Assembly: GCF_000422085.1 (NCBI RefSeq)
Contig: NC_021741.1
Coordinates: 4,030,001-4,094,000, forward strand
Direction of reading: 5' to 3'
DNA length: 64,000 nucleotides
Origin: Serratia liquefaciens ATCC 27592
GTDB taxonomy: Bacteria; Pseudomonadota; Gammaproteobacteria; Enterobacterales; Enterobacteriaceae
A program made the position numbers and the translations under genes. The notes under the pieces were generated by a model that was given only the letters and a program-made list of their open reading frames with translations, made no database searches and was not told where the DNA came from. Positions 1-8,512 of the stretch are shown here, piece by piece; position 1 is the stretch's first letter; every line of letters starts with the position of its first letter.

Positions 1-368
1 ACTGAAAAAGGCGAATAAATAAGGTAAGCAAAAATTAGCGAAAGAGAAATACTAAACTTACTCCCCCTAATGCGAGGAGTTAGAAAATCTGAGCACGGTT
101 TCATTATTATCATCCATAGTGGGAGCATCAAACGCCGTGCATACTACTCCACCAGGGTAATTGTCTGATAGCGGCTTAAGTGTCCAAAAATGCACACCAG
201 GCAACAAATTGATTTTTAATCACATTCACCCTATTTTACCATTCACTGCCCGCCACCACCCACCAGACAGAGCCGCATAATTGCATAGCTACAAGGCATA
301 ATATAGTATGCGGAAAAATTCGACCCTGGCTTCACCGTAATAAATTTACGCCCCTGGAACATGACATT
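1..368. other. Gene-free AT-rich stretch at window start
   Basis: No convincing gene, RNA or repeat is visible in these bases. The stretch is AT-rich and leads into the regulator gene that starts at 369, so it presumably contains that gene's promoter. I could not identify a well-spaced -35/-10 pair. Any gene to the left lies outside the window. Confidence 0.4.
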
Positions 369-1040
369 ATGGAAACAGACGTTCCCTTCACTCTTGGGAA
401 AAGAAACTCAGCCACTTTATTTAATAAAGATGATAAGCCGATAGAGCATATCTTGGCGATTAAGCACGCCTTAATGCCCTATGGTAAAAAATGTTCTTTT
501 CCAGCGGGCAAAAAAATTCGCTTATTTCACAATGGTATTCGGCATTGGTTCTTGCTCCAGTCCGGTGAAATGTCCGCATGCCGCGACAGTGATGGTTTGA
601 AAATAGCCAACTTTAGAGAACCCTCGCTCGCCGGTATCGCGGAAACCTTCTTCCCTAAAGAGTTGATCTTTTTCCTGGCCGAATCACCGGTTGAACTGGT
701 GATGTACCAGGAAAGTGATGTACTGGAAACGCTAGCACGGGAAAACCTTTGGCAAAACTTAGTGCATATACAAGCCTATGTCATCCAAGCTCTGAGCATC
801 CGCGACAGGTTATTGTCAGGCAACGATGCCTACGAGGTTGTCTGCAATCACTTGCTGATGCTAATGAATGAAAAAGAAGCCTTTCGCTTATCCACCACGG
901 TTCCACGCTATATTCAGCAACGAACGCAGCTCTCGCGCAGTGGCATCATGAAAATATTATCTGACCTGCGCAAGGGAGATTATATTACCGTCGAAAAAGG
1001 TATTTTGCTGGCGGTTAACCGGCTGCCAAAGCGTTATTAA
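369..1040 (+). CDS. IprA/YaiV-like winged-helix transcriptional regulator
   Basis: A 223-residue protein with a cyclic-nucleotide-binding-like N-terminal part (about 30-150) and a C-terminal winged helix (about 181-215). The C-terminal segments YIQQRTQLSRSG and LRKGDYI..NRLP closely resemble the end of E. coli YaiV/IprA as I recall it, a regulator linked to peroxide resistance. The N-terminal region is diverged, so the signal sensed is unknown. The ATG at 369 has only a weak ribosome binding site. The gene is visibly richer in A/T than its neighbours and stands alone, convergent with the acetyltransferase at 1067, which hints at lineage-specific acquisition. Family assignment is fairly sure; target genes cannot be told from here. 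Confidence 0.75.
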   Translation: METDVPFTLGKRNSATLFNKDDKPIEHILAIKHALMPYGKKCSFPAGKKIRLFHNGIRHWFLLQSGEMSACRDSDGLKIANFREPSLAGIAETFFPKELIFFLAESPVELVMYQESDVLETLARENLWQNLVHIQAYVIQALSIRDRLLSGNDAYEVVCNHLLMLMNEKEAFRLSTTVPRYIQQRTQLSRSGIMKILSDLRKGDYITVEKGILLAVNRLPKRY

Positions 1041-1066
1041 CTGGCTATCAGAGCCAGTTAATCCTC

Positions 1067-1519
1067 TTACAGATCCCGTGTATACACTCGCGAAGCCTCA
1101 CCCCAGGGGTGGTAACCCAACCCATTAAAGGCAAATCCCTGTTTCTCGTAGTAGCCTTCCAAATCGGTACATAAATGCAACTGTGGGAAACCCAGCTGAC
1201 GAGTCTCCTGCGCCACATGGTTAATCAACAACCTGCCGTAACCGCGGTTACGGTGGGCCTCCTCCACATACAGCGCGCACAGCCATGGATAGAGTTCACC
1301 GCGGCTAATGAAATCATTGGTGATTAATCCTGCGCACCCCAGGATCTGACTGTTATCCACCAGCAAATACCACTGCGGCAATGGATTAGCCGCACCGATG
1401 CAACGAGTGATGGCATCCTCATACATCATCAACGTTTCTTGCGAAGCCCATTGTTGTTGGAAATAACCGATCGCTTGCTGTTTAAACTCGGGGGACTGAC
1501 GCACCGAAATAATCTTCAT
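1067..1519 (-). CDS. GNAT family N-acetyltransferase
   Basis: A 150-residue protein with the GNAT fold. The acetyl-CoA pyrophosphate loop is seen as HRNRGYG at about 89-95 inside VEEAHRNRGYGRLLI, and the C-terminal YYEKQGF at about 123-129 is the usual GNAT motif B region (YEKxGF). It should transfer an acetyl group from acetyl-CoA to a small molecule or protein amine; the substrate cannot be deduced. The gene is monocistronic and convergent with the upstream regulator. The ATG at 1519 is preceded by AGGAAAAG on the coding strand, a good ribosome binding site. Confidence 0.85.
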   Translation of the reverse strand: MKIISVRQSPEFKQQAIGYFQQQWASQETLMMYEDAITRCIGAANPLPQWYLLVDNSQILGCAGLITNDFISRGELYPWLCALYVEEAHRNRGYGRLLINHVAQETRQLGFPQLHLCTDLEGYYEKQGFAFNGLGYHPWGEASRVYTRDL

Positions 1520-1680
1520 ATCTTTTCCTGAGGTGATTTTTCATTCTTTTTCTGGCGTAAAATTATGCGGCAACCCGTGGAGGTTAGCACGACCTTTATC
1601 ATGGAAATCAGCAGGGTGGGCAGATAATATGGCAACGCTGCCCCTTAACCGGCAGCGATTTCACCAAAACAGGAGTCATT

Positions 1681-2415
1681 ATGACGCAAAATATTTATGA
1701 CAATCAGGCCTTCTTCGACGGCTATGCCCAGCTCAGCCGCTCGGTGAACGGGCTGGACGGCGCACCGGAATGGCCGACTATCCGCAGCATACTGCCGGAT
1801 TTGCACGGCAAGCGGGTAGTCGATCTCGGGTGCGGCTACGGGTGGTTCTGCCGCAGCGCTCGTGAACAAGGTGCCGTAAGCGTACTGGGGTTGGACGTCT
1901 CAGAAAAAATGCTGGGTAAAGCGCAGTCGATGACCCAGGATGCCGGCATTGAATACCGCCAGCAGGATCTGGAACAGCTTCAGTTGCCGCAGGCGTCTTT
2001 TGATATCGCCTACAGCTCACTGACGCTGCACTACATCGAAGATCTGGCGCGGTTGTTCGCCACGGTTTATCAGGCGCTGGCGGCTGGCGGGCAGTTTATC
2101 TTCACCGCTGAGCACCCCATTTATACCGCACCGCAGCATCAGGGATGGTGGGTCGATCAAAACGGGCAGAAGTCGTGGCCGGTTAACGGCTATCAGCAGG
2201 AAGGTCAGCGGATTTCAAATTGGTTGGCAGATGGGGTCATCAAGCAGCACCGCACGCTTGGCAGCTACGTAAACTTGCTGATCCGGCAAGGCTTCGTCAT
2301 TAGCTATCTGAACGAATGGGGTCCTTCGGCTCAACAAATCGCAGAAAACCCGGCGCTGGACGAAGAAAAAGAGCGCCCAATGATCTTTATTCTCGCCGCT
2401 CATAAACCTGCTTAA
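1681..2415 (+). CDS. Class I SAM-dependent methyltransferase
   Basis: A 244-residue cytoplasmic methyltransferase. Motif I (VVDLGCGYGWF, about 46-56) binds S-adenosylmethionine; the acidic motif II region follows (VLGLDVSEKML). The FDIAYSSLTLHYI segment is the typical motif III/IV of the UbiE/BioC-like Methyltransf_11 group. The substrate is unknown and no biosynthetic partner lies nearby. The ATG at 1681 follows AGGAG by seven bases. It is transcribed alone, divergent from the acetyltransferase at 1067. Confidence 0.85.
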   Translation: MTQNIYDNQAFFDGYAQLSRSVNGLDGAPEWPTIRSILPDLHGKRVVDLGCGYGWFCRSAREQGAVSVLGLDVSEKMLGKAQSMTQDAGIEYRQQDLEQLQLPQASFDIAYSSLTLHYIEDLARLFATVYQALAAGGQFIFTAEHPIYTAPQHQGWWVDQNGQKSWPVNGYQQEGQRISNWLADGVIKQHRTLGSYVNLLIRQGFVISYLNEWGPSAQQIAENPALDEEKERPMIFILAAHKPA

Positions 2416-2452
2416 TGCTTCTTTTCCGCAATAAATCCTGAACACATCCAAT

Positions 2453-2477
2453 ATTGGGGAGGCTGCCTCCCCCCAAT
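2453..2477. terminator. Hairpin between convergent genes
   Basis: ATTGGGGAGGC pairs with GCCTCCCCCCAAT (two-base bulge) between the methyltransferase and the convergent DUF1543 gene. There is no clear T-run on either strand, so it may only protect RNA ends or act weakly as a shared terminator. Confidence 0.4.
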
Positions 2478-2519
2478 GGCTTAGGCCGCGGTTGCAGGCA
2501 TCGGCGCCGCTATCACGTT

Positions 2520-3026
2520 CTACTCGCCGATCGGCAAATAGCCCTGCCACAGCGGTTGCGCCGCTTTACCCTGCGCATTGGCCTGCAAATGAACATGGTA
2601 ACCTTGCAGTGACTGCAACAGCAGGCAATCGTCCACCTCAGCCAGATCATCCTTATGCTGCTTGAAGCTGCCGGTCAGTAGCGTCTGCTTGGCTTTTTCT
2701 TTGGCTTCATCCGCACTGTGCGCGACAAACAGGCCAAACTCGTGCAGCTCAGCCAACTCGTCACTGCGGTAACCGCCCACGTTAACGAAGAACAGCTTCT
2801 CCGGCCCGACGAACGGCTCAGCCTTCAGCGCCACGTCATAGCCATCCGCCCATTCAATACGCGAATAGCCATCAACATGCACCTTGTTCTTATCGCCAAA
2901 CCATTTCTCGCGCAGCAAGGGATAAGCCTGTTCTGGCCGCTCCGCTGCAACGAATTGTACGTCGTGCAATTCGATATTGGCACCCGGTGCGGTGCCGCCC
3001 ACATAGAACATCAATAATCCCGGCAT
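2520..3026 (-). CDS. DUF1543 domain-containing protein
   Basis: A 168-residue soluble protein matching the DUF1543 family as recalled: an N-terminal LLMFYVGGTAPGANIELHDVQFVAA-type strand and two internally similar halves (ELHDVQFVAAERPEQA and ELHEFGLFVAHSADEA), which suggests an ancient duplication. No function is established for the family. No signal peptide or membrane segment is present. It sits alone between two convergent or unrelated genes, so context gives no further clue. Confidence 0.75.
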   Translation of the reverse strand: MPGLLMFYVGGTAPGANIELHDVQFVAAERPEQAYPLLREKWFGDKNKVHVDGYSRIEWADGYDVALKAEPFVGPEKLFFVNVGGYRSDELAELHEFGLFVAHSADEAKEKAKQTLLTGSFKQHKDDLAEVDDCLLLQSLQGYHVHLQANAQGKAAQPLWQGYLPIGE

Positions 3027-3237
3027 TAGATGGCTATCCCTCTGTTTTAATAATCGTTATGTAATATATTATATAGCGATTATTATGCAACCAGCGCTGC
3101 CACAAAGAGCGAGTTCGCTATTGGGGGGAAAGCTTATCAGCATGGATTACGCGCAAAGACCGCAGGTTCCGGCCAACGCAGTGGTAGCAACTTTGGCATG
3201 TGCTGAGCAGCGGGACGTGGTTACGCCCCGCTAGGTT

Positions 3238-3516
3238 TCAGGCGCGTATATCCTGATATTCTGGTGTGGTGTCGAATTCGTGTTTGGCGAACGGGCATAA
3301 CGGAATGATTTTGCGGTTTTCCGCGCGCATTTTGGCGACCACCAGCGCCACCAACTTTTTACCTACCCCCTGGCCTTTTAGCACTTCGTCAACCCAGGTG
3401 TGATCAATGATGGTTAATTTATCGCCGCTGGGCACAAAAGATATCTCGGCAATCATCTTCCCCTGCTGATCGTTTATATAGAAACGCTTTTCATCTTCCA
3501 AAAATTTAAGATCCAT
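3238..3516 (-). CDS. Small GNAT-like acetyltransferase (YjdJ/NATD1 type)
   Basis: A 92-residue single-domain protein. It has the short GNAT core: GKMIAEISF strand, [16 protein letters not shown] (the Q/R-x-x-G-x-G/A CoA loop is GQGVGKKL at about 48-55), and the terminal segment [19 protein letters not shown] that is diagnostic of the YjdJ/NATD1 family. Family members are compact acetyltransferases without known substrate. The ATG at 3516 has AGGAA upstream. It is divergent from the DoxX gene at 3635. Confidence 0.8.
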   Translation of the reverse strand: MDLKFLEDEKRFYINDQQGKMIAEISFVPSGDKLTIIDHTWVDEVLKGQGVGKKLVALVVAKMRAENRKIIPLCPFAKHEFDTTPEYQDIRA

Positions 3517-3634
3517 AGAATTTATTCCTATAAAAAAGTGCGTAACTCTCGGTTGTCGCTACAACAAAGCCAATATTAGTCTACTCTTTAATCAGTAACA
3601 CAACATAATTGTGACAGTGGCTGAGGAGTTCAAA

Positions 3635-4048
3635 ATGGGTGAAAGCTCAAAAGACGGCGTTATTCTGCTATCCCGAATATTGTTGATGATCCTGTTTATC
3701 ATATTTGGCTGGATGAAGCTGGTTGGCTTTGGTGCAACCGTCACGGCAATGGAAGGGTATGGTACGCCCATGCCTTATTTAGCGGCGATTATCGCCGTGG
3801 TGGTGGAGTTCTTTTTCGGCATTGCGCTTATTCTTGGGTTATTTACCCGCCCTATCGCGGTTATTTTTGCCCTTTACGTACTCGGCACCGCGTTTATCGG
3901 CCACCCATTCTGGAAAATGACCGGCATGGAAATGATGGGCAATGAAATAAACTTCTTCAAAAACATCAGCATTATTGGCGGGCTGTTGCTGCTGGCGGTC
4001 ACCGGCGCCGGACGTTATTCACTGGATTATAAATTCTTCAATAAATAA
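3635..4048 (+). CDS. DoxX family integral membrane protein
   Basis: A 137-residue protein with four hydrophobic segments (about 8-28, 44-64, 70-90 and 108-128) typical of the DoxX/YphA family. Conserved features include the RILL..LFIIFGWMKL first helix and the small turn GLFTRP between helices two and three. Its role is not settled; DoxX relatives are linked to redox or thiosulfate metabolism in other organisms. I chose ATG 3635, eight codons inside the longest frame, because GAGGAG sits seven bases upstream; the alternative GTG at 3611 lacks such a site. Confidence 0.8.
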   Translation: MGESSKDGVILLSRILLMILFIIFGWMKLVGFGATVTAMEGYGTPMPYLAAIIAVVVEFFFGIALILGLFTRPIAVIFALYVLGTAFIGHPFWKMTGMEMMGNEINFFKNISIIGGLLLLAVTGAGRYSLDYKFFNK

Positions 4049-4054
4049 CCCCCA

Positions 4055-4085
4055 CCAGCCGGTGGCCCCGCTACCGGCTGGCCTT
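4055..4085 (+). terminator. Terminator of the DoxX gene
   Basis: A 9-bp perfect stem (CCAGCCGGT with ACCGGCTGG, 4055-4063 and 4073-4081) directly after the DoxX stop codon, followed by a short pyrimidine tract. It lies just before the convergent smrA stop and could serve both genes. Confidence 0.6.
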
Positions 4086-4097
4086 CTGTTGCCCCGT

Positions 4098-4670
4098 TTA
4101 TCGACTACGTTTGGCGTGACGTTCGAAGTTATCGGCTTTCGCCTGTGCAGATTTGCGCAACGTCACGTAACAGGCACCTTCACCGCCATCGCGCGGCAAC
4201 GCCCGACAAAAAGCCTGCACCTGCTCAAACTGGGCCAGCCACTTGGCGACATAGCTGCGGATCACGTTGGCGTGGCTTTCATCATCTCGCCCACGGCCGT
4301 GAACGATCAGCAGCGAACGCAGACTTTGCTTTTCCGCCTGCACAATAAAGCGGAACAGAGCTTGCCGACAGGCTTCCACCGGCTGTTTCAACAGGTTCAG
4401 ACTGGCCTGTGGCGGGTAGCGGCCATGGCTCAGCTTGTCGAGCACGCCCTGTTGAATGCCCTCGCCTTTATATTCCAACGGTTGCTCACAGGGGATCAGT
4501 TCGAGAAAGCCGGTACTGAGAAAGTTTTCCTGCTGCAGCGCCTGCGCTTCACGGCGCGCGCGCTTATCCATGGTCTCCTGCGGCTTCAAGTACAACGTCT
4601 CGGGGCCGCGGGATAACGGAATGACATCCGCCATCGCCTGTTCAAAAAAATCTTTGTCTTGGTTGCTCAT
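4098..4670 (-). CDS. smrA: SmrA, Smr-domain DNA endonuclease homologue
   Basis: A 190-residue protein with the C-terminal Smr (small MutS-related) domain. The catalytic-loop signature HGRGR lies at about 124-128, and an ASLNLL segment at about 89-94 corresponds to the LDL-type motif of the family. E. coli SmrA (YdaL) has been described as a DNA nicking endonuclease. I started at ATG 4670 (MSNQDKDFF), the start matching the E. coli protein as I recall it; a longer ATG at 4703 is possible. It is divergent from the coiled-coil gene at 4844. Confidence 0.85.
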   Translation of the reverse strand: MSNQDKDFFEQAMADVIPLSRGPETLYLKPQETMDKRARREAQALQQENFLSTGFLELIPCEQPLEYKGEGIQQGVLDKLSHGRYPPQASLNLLKQPVEACRQALFRFIVQAEKQSLRSLLIVHGRGRDDESHANVIRSYVAKWLAQFEQVQAFCRALPRDGGEGACYVTLRKSAQAKADNFERHAKRSR

Positions 4671-4843
4671 CTCAAAGCCACTCTTGGACACTAAGCCTTT
4701 CATGCCGGAATAAGCCTGATTGTAAGACCCACAGCTCCGGTTGCAAGCCGGGAATTTTCCGCAATCGTCGTCAACGGGTGAGGTTCTGTGCAGTTTTCGT
4801 TATACTGCAAAACCATTATTGAGTGCCGCAAAGGATCGATCCC

Positions 4844-5182
4844 ATGAAAATGCGCGAGCTGGAAACCCAGTTTCAAAATGCCATGAGTGAGTTGCAGGCC
4901 AGCTTCGAAAAGCAGCACCGTGAATGGCAGCACAGCTATCAGGCCCTGCAGCAGTTGCTGGAAGAGGCTAAACAGCGCGAAGTCGCACTGCGTATGCAGA
5001 ACGAACAGTTGGTACGCAAGCTGAGCACCGCCAGTTCAGTGCCGGAGCAGCACGCATTGGTGAAGCAAATTAAAATGCTGGGCGCCCATCTGGACGCACT
5101 GGCCAAAGATGCCGCCAGCTTCAACCACCACCTGCGCAATCAGCAGCGGGCAGCCGACAATTTCAGCGGCGAACAGCGTTGA
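4844..5182 (+). CDS. Small coiled-coil protein of unknown function
   Basis: A 112-residue, highly charged, glutamine-rich protein without a signal or membrane segment. Residues about 4-60 and 68-105 show heptad-like spacing of Leu/Ala/Met, so it is very likely a helical coiled coil. I do not recognise the family. The ATG at 4844 follows AAGGAT with good spacing. The next gene (5249, YicN-like) lies 66 bases downstream on the same strand, past a small GGCGCTG/CAGCGCC hairpin. Confidence 0.6.
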   Translation: MKMRELETQFQNAMSELQASFEKQHREWQHSYQALQQLLEEAKQREVALRMQNEQLVRKLSTASSVPEQHALVKQIKMLGAHLDALAKDAASFNHHLRNQQRAADNFSGEQR

Positions 5183-5248
5183 CACCGGGCGCTGTCCTGC
5201 AGCGCCTCCTGCCAAATACTGGCGTTCCGAGAGTGTAATAAATCATAA

Positions 5249-5695
5249 ATGACCTGGATCATCATCGCTGCCCTGATCGTTGTATTTATTATTGGTTACC
5301 GCATTCTGACTTCCGATACCCGCAAAGCCATTGACTCTCTGGCCCACCTGTTGAAAGTGAAACCTATGCTGATTGAATCGATGATTCAGGAGATGGGTAG
5401 CCGCAACAGCCAGACCTTTATCCGCATGCTGAACAACGGTTACACCGAAGAGATGCACCAGGCGGCCTATTTGCTGTTTATCTATCTGACCTTTATCAAA
5501 CAGGCAGACGACCACCAGATTGCCCTGTGGCGGGAAACCCTGCTGCGTGCCGGTCTGTCGCCAGAGTTACATGCCGAGCACACCGAAGCCGCGCTGTTTT
5601 ATTTTGCCGATCTCGATATCGATGCTTTCGAGCTGGCACAGTTCCGCCGCGCCTACAACGAGCGTTTTAACCAGGAAGCCATTGCCAATTGGTGA
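5249..5695 (+). CDS. DUF1198 family protein (YicN-like)
   Basis: A 148-residue protein that begins with a single transmembrane helix (about 3-19, WIIIAALIVVFIIGYRIL), followed by an acidic helical cytoplasmic or periplasmic domain. Wording such as SDTRKAIDSLAHLLKV and QAAYLLFIYLTFIKQ matches recalled E. coli YicN (DUF1198). No function is known. The gene ends just before the convergent DUF2002 gene; no shared pathway is evident. Confidence 0.75.
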   Translation: MTWIIIAALIVVFIIGYRILTSDTRKAIDSLAHLLKVKPMLIESMIQEMGSRNSQTFIRMLNNGYTEEMHQAAYLLFIYLTFIKQADDHQIALWRETLLRAGLSPELHAEHTEAALFYFADLDIDAFELAQFRRAYNERFNQEAIANW

Positions 5696-5722
5696 AGATG
5701 TCCCCCGCAGGCGGGGGAGGCA

Positions 5723-6061
5723 TTACAGAAACATGCTGTAGATATAGCGCGAAAGCGCGTCACGCGAGCTGAAACCGTGGGGAATGCCATAACGCGCACT
5801 CGGGGTATCGCTGCTTAAATCCAGGGGAAACTCAAGGTACTGATCGCTGGTGCGTATCGGCGAGGTCGGCGTGGCAAAATGCACGCTTTTCTCTTTCAGC
5901 GCCGGGTGGATCACCAACGCGGTTCTGCCCATCCGCGCTTCACGATTCACATACACGTAGTGCTCACCCTTGCGGTAACCATAGGCTTGATCGGTGACAT
6001 AATCACGCTCAAATCCCGTATTCTCCAACACTCTAGCCACTTCATCCGGCCGTAAATACAT
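5723..6061 (-). CDS. DUF2002 family protein
   Basis: A 112-residue small cytoplasmic protein recalled as a DUF2002 member: it opens [13 protein letters not shown] and contains [21 protein letters not shown] and the terminal [11 protein letters not shown]. The function is unknown. I placed the start at ATG 6061, with GAGGAG five to ten bases upstream, rather than at the far longer open frame reaching 6223, whose added N-terminus has no ribosome binding site and an unlikely composition. Confidence 0.75.
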   Translation of the reverse strand: MYLRPDEVARVLENTGFERDYVTDQAYGYRKGEHYVYVNREARMGRTALVIHPALKEKSVHFATPTSPIRTSDQYLEFPLDLSSDTPSARYGIPHGFSSRDALSRYIYSMFL

Positions 6062-6328
6062 CGATTTCTCCTCTCGTTCTGGACCGCTGAGCGACCTTAC
6101 CGTAATCATGAGATGAAACAATAAATTTTTCGGTATGGATGTGGGTTTAGGAATATTCCTTAACCAGGTATTTTGCCGTTTTTGCAACAACAGGCGCAGC
6201 GTCAACATCACGCCCGGAAACACCCTCAGTACCGCAAAATCAAGAGATTGACGGCACGCCCGTACGGCTCATCAACAGCATTTAGCATAGTTCCGATCCA
6301 AACCCGGCAAGGGATAACAAAGTATTAT

Positions 6329-7336
6329 TTAAAGCCGCTGTTGTTGCCTGCGCCATTCACTTGGGCTCACACCCTGAATGCGCAAGAATTCGCGGTTAAA
6401 ATTCGATTTGGTAGTGAATCCGGCCTTTTGCATAATATCAGTCACCGGCTCATCACCGGCGAGCAACCACTGCGCCGCCTGACGAATACGCAGTTGATTC
6501 ACATATTGCGACACATTCATTCCCGTATGCCGATTGATAGCCTGCGAAACCCGTCGCGCCGGCAAGCCCACCTTGCGCGCCAGCCGGGCCAGGTTCAGCT
6601 CAGGCTCCAGGTAGAAGTCATCTTGCCGCAGCCGTTGTTGCACCCGCTCAAACCACTCGGCCAGTTGATCCTCATCTTCCCCCCCGCTATCCGCCGTTTC
6701 CGATATGACCTCAACCGGGCTTTCCGCAGGTCGGCTGCGCGACAGCACCAGGCATAGGCTCAACGCCACCAACAGATTATCGATCGTTGCCAGCCAACCG
6801 GCGTGCCGCCCGTCAAACAGGGAAAAGTCGAGCGCAATCACCCCTTCGGCTACCGCCACCATGATCAGCAAGCCCCCCAAACCGCGCCACAGTCGATAGC
6901 TCAGCCAACTTTCCGCCAGCGCCACCTGCGGCAAAGCGTTTTCACCGCGCCGCAACGCATACAGCAATGCGGCTCCATACCCCAGATAACCCCCGACAAT
7001 CATGGCATCCAGCAAAAAGGGCGCCGTCAGGCTGGCCAACAGCGTCAGGCACAGTGGCATCAGATGCCACAGTTCGCGCCGCCGCAAACGGCCCTGGGTA
7101 CTCACCAAAAACGCGACATAAGCCAGTGAAGGGATCGCCATCGCGCCGAACGGTTGCAGCCCATTGAATTGCGTTATGCCGTAGCCATAACGGATACCCA
7201 CCAGCAGGCTTTGCCACGCGCACAGCAACAACAATAGCTGAAAGACCCAGCGCCGCGCCGTTGGACGACCTAGGCGATACAGCAGCCCCAGGCACAGCAG
7301 GCCGAACAGAAATGTGAGAGGAATAAGCGGCATCAT
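6329..7336 (-). CDS. Membrane-anchored AraC-family transcriptional regulator
   Basis: A 335-residue protein in two parts. Residues about 1-205 carry around six to seven hydrophobic helices (for example PLTFLFGLLCLGLLY, LLLLLCAWQSLLVG, LVALSLCLVL). The rest is an acidic linker and a C-terminal AraC/XylS double helix-turn-helix domain (about 240-335) with LARLARKVGLPARRVSQAIN and the signature TTKSNFNREFLRIQGVSPSEWR. It is therefore a one-component regulator tethered to the inner membrane. It is divergent from the secreted hydrolase at 7472, its most likely target. I used ATG 7336; a TTG at 7366 would add ten residues. Confidence 0.85.
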   Translation of the reverse strand: MMPLIPLTFLFGLLCLGLLYRLGRPTARRWVFQLLLLLCAWQSLLVGIRYGYGITQFNGLQPFGAMAIPSLAYVAFLVSTQGRLRRRELWHLMPLCLTLLASLTAPFLLDAMIVGGYLGYGAALLYALRRGENALPQVALAESWLSYRLWRGLGGLLIMVAVAEGVIALDFSLFDGRHAGWLATIDNLLVALSLCLVLSRSRPAESPVEVISETADSGGEDEDQLAEWFERVQQRLRQDDFYLEPELNLARLARKVGLPARRVSQAINRHTGMNVSQYVNQLRIRQAAQWLLAGDEPVTDIMQKAGFTTKSNFNREFLRIQGVSPSEWRRQQQRL

Positions 7337-7471
7337 CAAGGTCTTGTCGTTTGCACACGGAATCAACAGTGTACTGTTAAAACAATCATTTAACGACCCG
7401 GATCGCGATCGAGGTCGCCGGATGGCACCGCCAATGCCACCCTCTCAATCTCGATACCTTGAGGAGTGAAA

Positions 7472-8512
7472 ATGAAAACAACCTTGTTGTTATTGATGCT
7501 GTGGTGCGGTGCTGCGAGCGCGTCCCCCTATCAGGTCGCCACCCACGATGAAACCGTTCAGGCCGGCTCGCGTTCGTTAGTCAGCCGAATTTACTACCCC
7601 ACCACTGAAACGGCTAAACCGCAGCTCATCGGTGCAAACCCGGTCTTTACCGGCATTGAGAGTCAGCCGGACGCGCCGGCAGCAAGTGGGCATTTTCCGC
7701 TGATCGTGATCAGCCACGGCAGCGGCGGCAATAACTCCAGCCAGGCCTGGCTGGCGGCAGCGCTGACCCAACAAGGCGCGATCGTGGTGGCGGCCAACCA
7801 CCCAGGCAGCACTACCGGTAACTCGGTTCCGGCTTTATCTGCCGAGCTGTGGTTACAAACCAGCGATATTTCCGCCTTGATTAGCGCCGTCACCACCGAC
7901 CCTCGCTGGAAGCCGATGCTCAACCCTCAGGCGATTGGCGTTATCGGCCACTCCAAGGGCGGTTACAGCACCATTGCAGCTATCGGCGGTAAAGTCCGGC
8001 TGAGCGATTTCATCGATGGCTGCCGACAAGCACCGCAGTCGCCCAACTGTCAGTTTTATACACAAGCCAACGTCGCACTGACGAAGCTTTCCGCCAGGGC
8101 ATTTGACGCCGACTACACCGACCCGCGCATTCGCTTTGCGGTGGCTCTAGATCCCGGCATGGTACCCTACCTGCTGCCGACCAGCCTGCGTCGGCTCAGC
8201 GCACCGTTACTGATCGTCGAGCCACAGCACTTTTTGCCCGACGGCCAGGAACCCGGGCTTGGCGGTGCCACGCTGGCGGCGGATAACGGAAAGCAACCTA
8301 TTCATGCACTGAGGCTATCCAGCGGCAATCATTTCGATTTCCTGCCGGTTTGTCAGCCCAAAGGCCGGCAAATCCTGGCGAGTGAAGAAGATGATGGGGC
8401 GGTGCTTTGCGCCTCTTCCAGCGAACAACGCGAAGCCGTACACCGGCAAACGCTGGCCGCCATCATGGCATTTATTCATCCGTGGCTACCCGCGCCCGCA
8501 GGAAATCGATAA
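7472..8512 (+). CDS. Secreted alpha/beta hydrolase (dienelactone-hydrolase-like)
   Basis: A 346-residue protein with a signal peptide (cleavage expected near AASA-SPYQ, residue 18). The nucleophile elbow GHSKGG follows VIGVI, and VISHGSGGN forms the oxyanion-hole region; a late SGNHFDFLP supplies the likely catalytic His. It should hydrolyse an ester or lactone in the periplasm; the substrate is unknown. ATG 7472 follows GAGGAG by five bases; the GTG at 7466 overlaps that site and is rejected. Its last 41 bases overlap the 3' end of the convergent LysR gene. The divergent membrane AraC regulator probably controls it. Confidence 0.8.
   Translation: MKTTLLLLMLWCGAASASPYQVATHDETVQAGSRSLVSRIYYPTTETAKPQLIGANPVFTGIESQPDAPAASGHFPLIVISHGSGGNNSSQAWLAAALTQQGAIVVAANHPGSTTGNSVPALSAELWLQTSDISALISAVTTDPRWKPMLNPQAIGVIGHSKGGYSTIAAIGGKVRLSDFIDGCRQAPQSPNCQFYTQANVALTKLSARAFDADYTDPRIRFAVALDPGMVPYLLPTSLRRLSAPLLIVEPQHFLPDGQEPGLGGATLAADNGKQPIHALRLSSGNHFDFLPVCQPKGRQILASEEDDGAVLCASSSEQREAVHRQTLAAIMAFIHPWLPAPAGNR

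Noticed and set aside
6173..6757. 194-codon frame antisense to the AraC regulator
   Set aside because: The composition is that of a reverse-complement shadow; the helix-turn-helix domain on the minus strand is clear.
7401..7415. GATCGCGATC palindrome upstream of the hydrolase
   Set aside because: It is short and made of common GATC-type words; too weak to call an operator.
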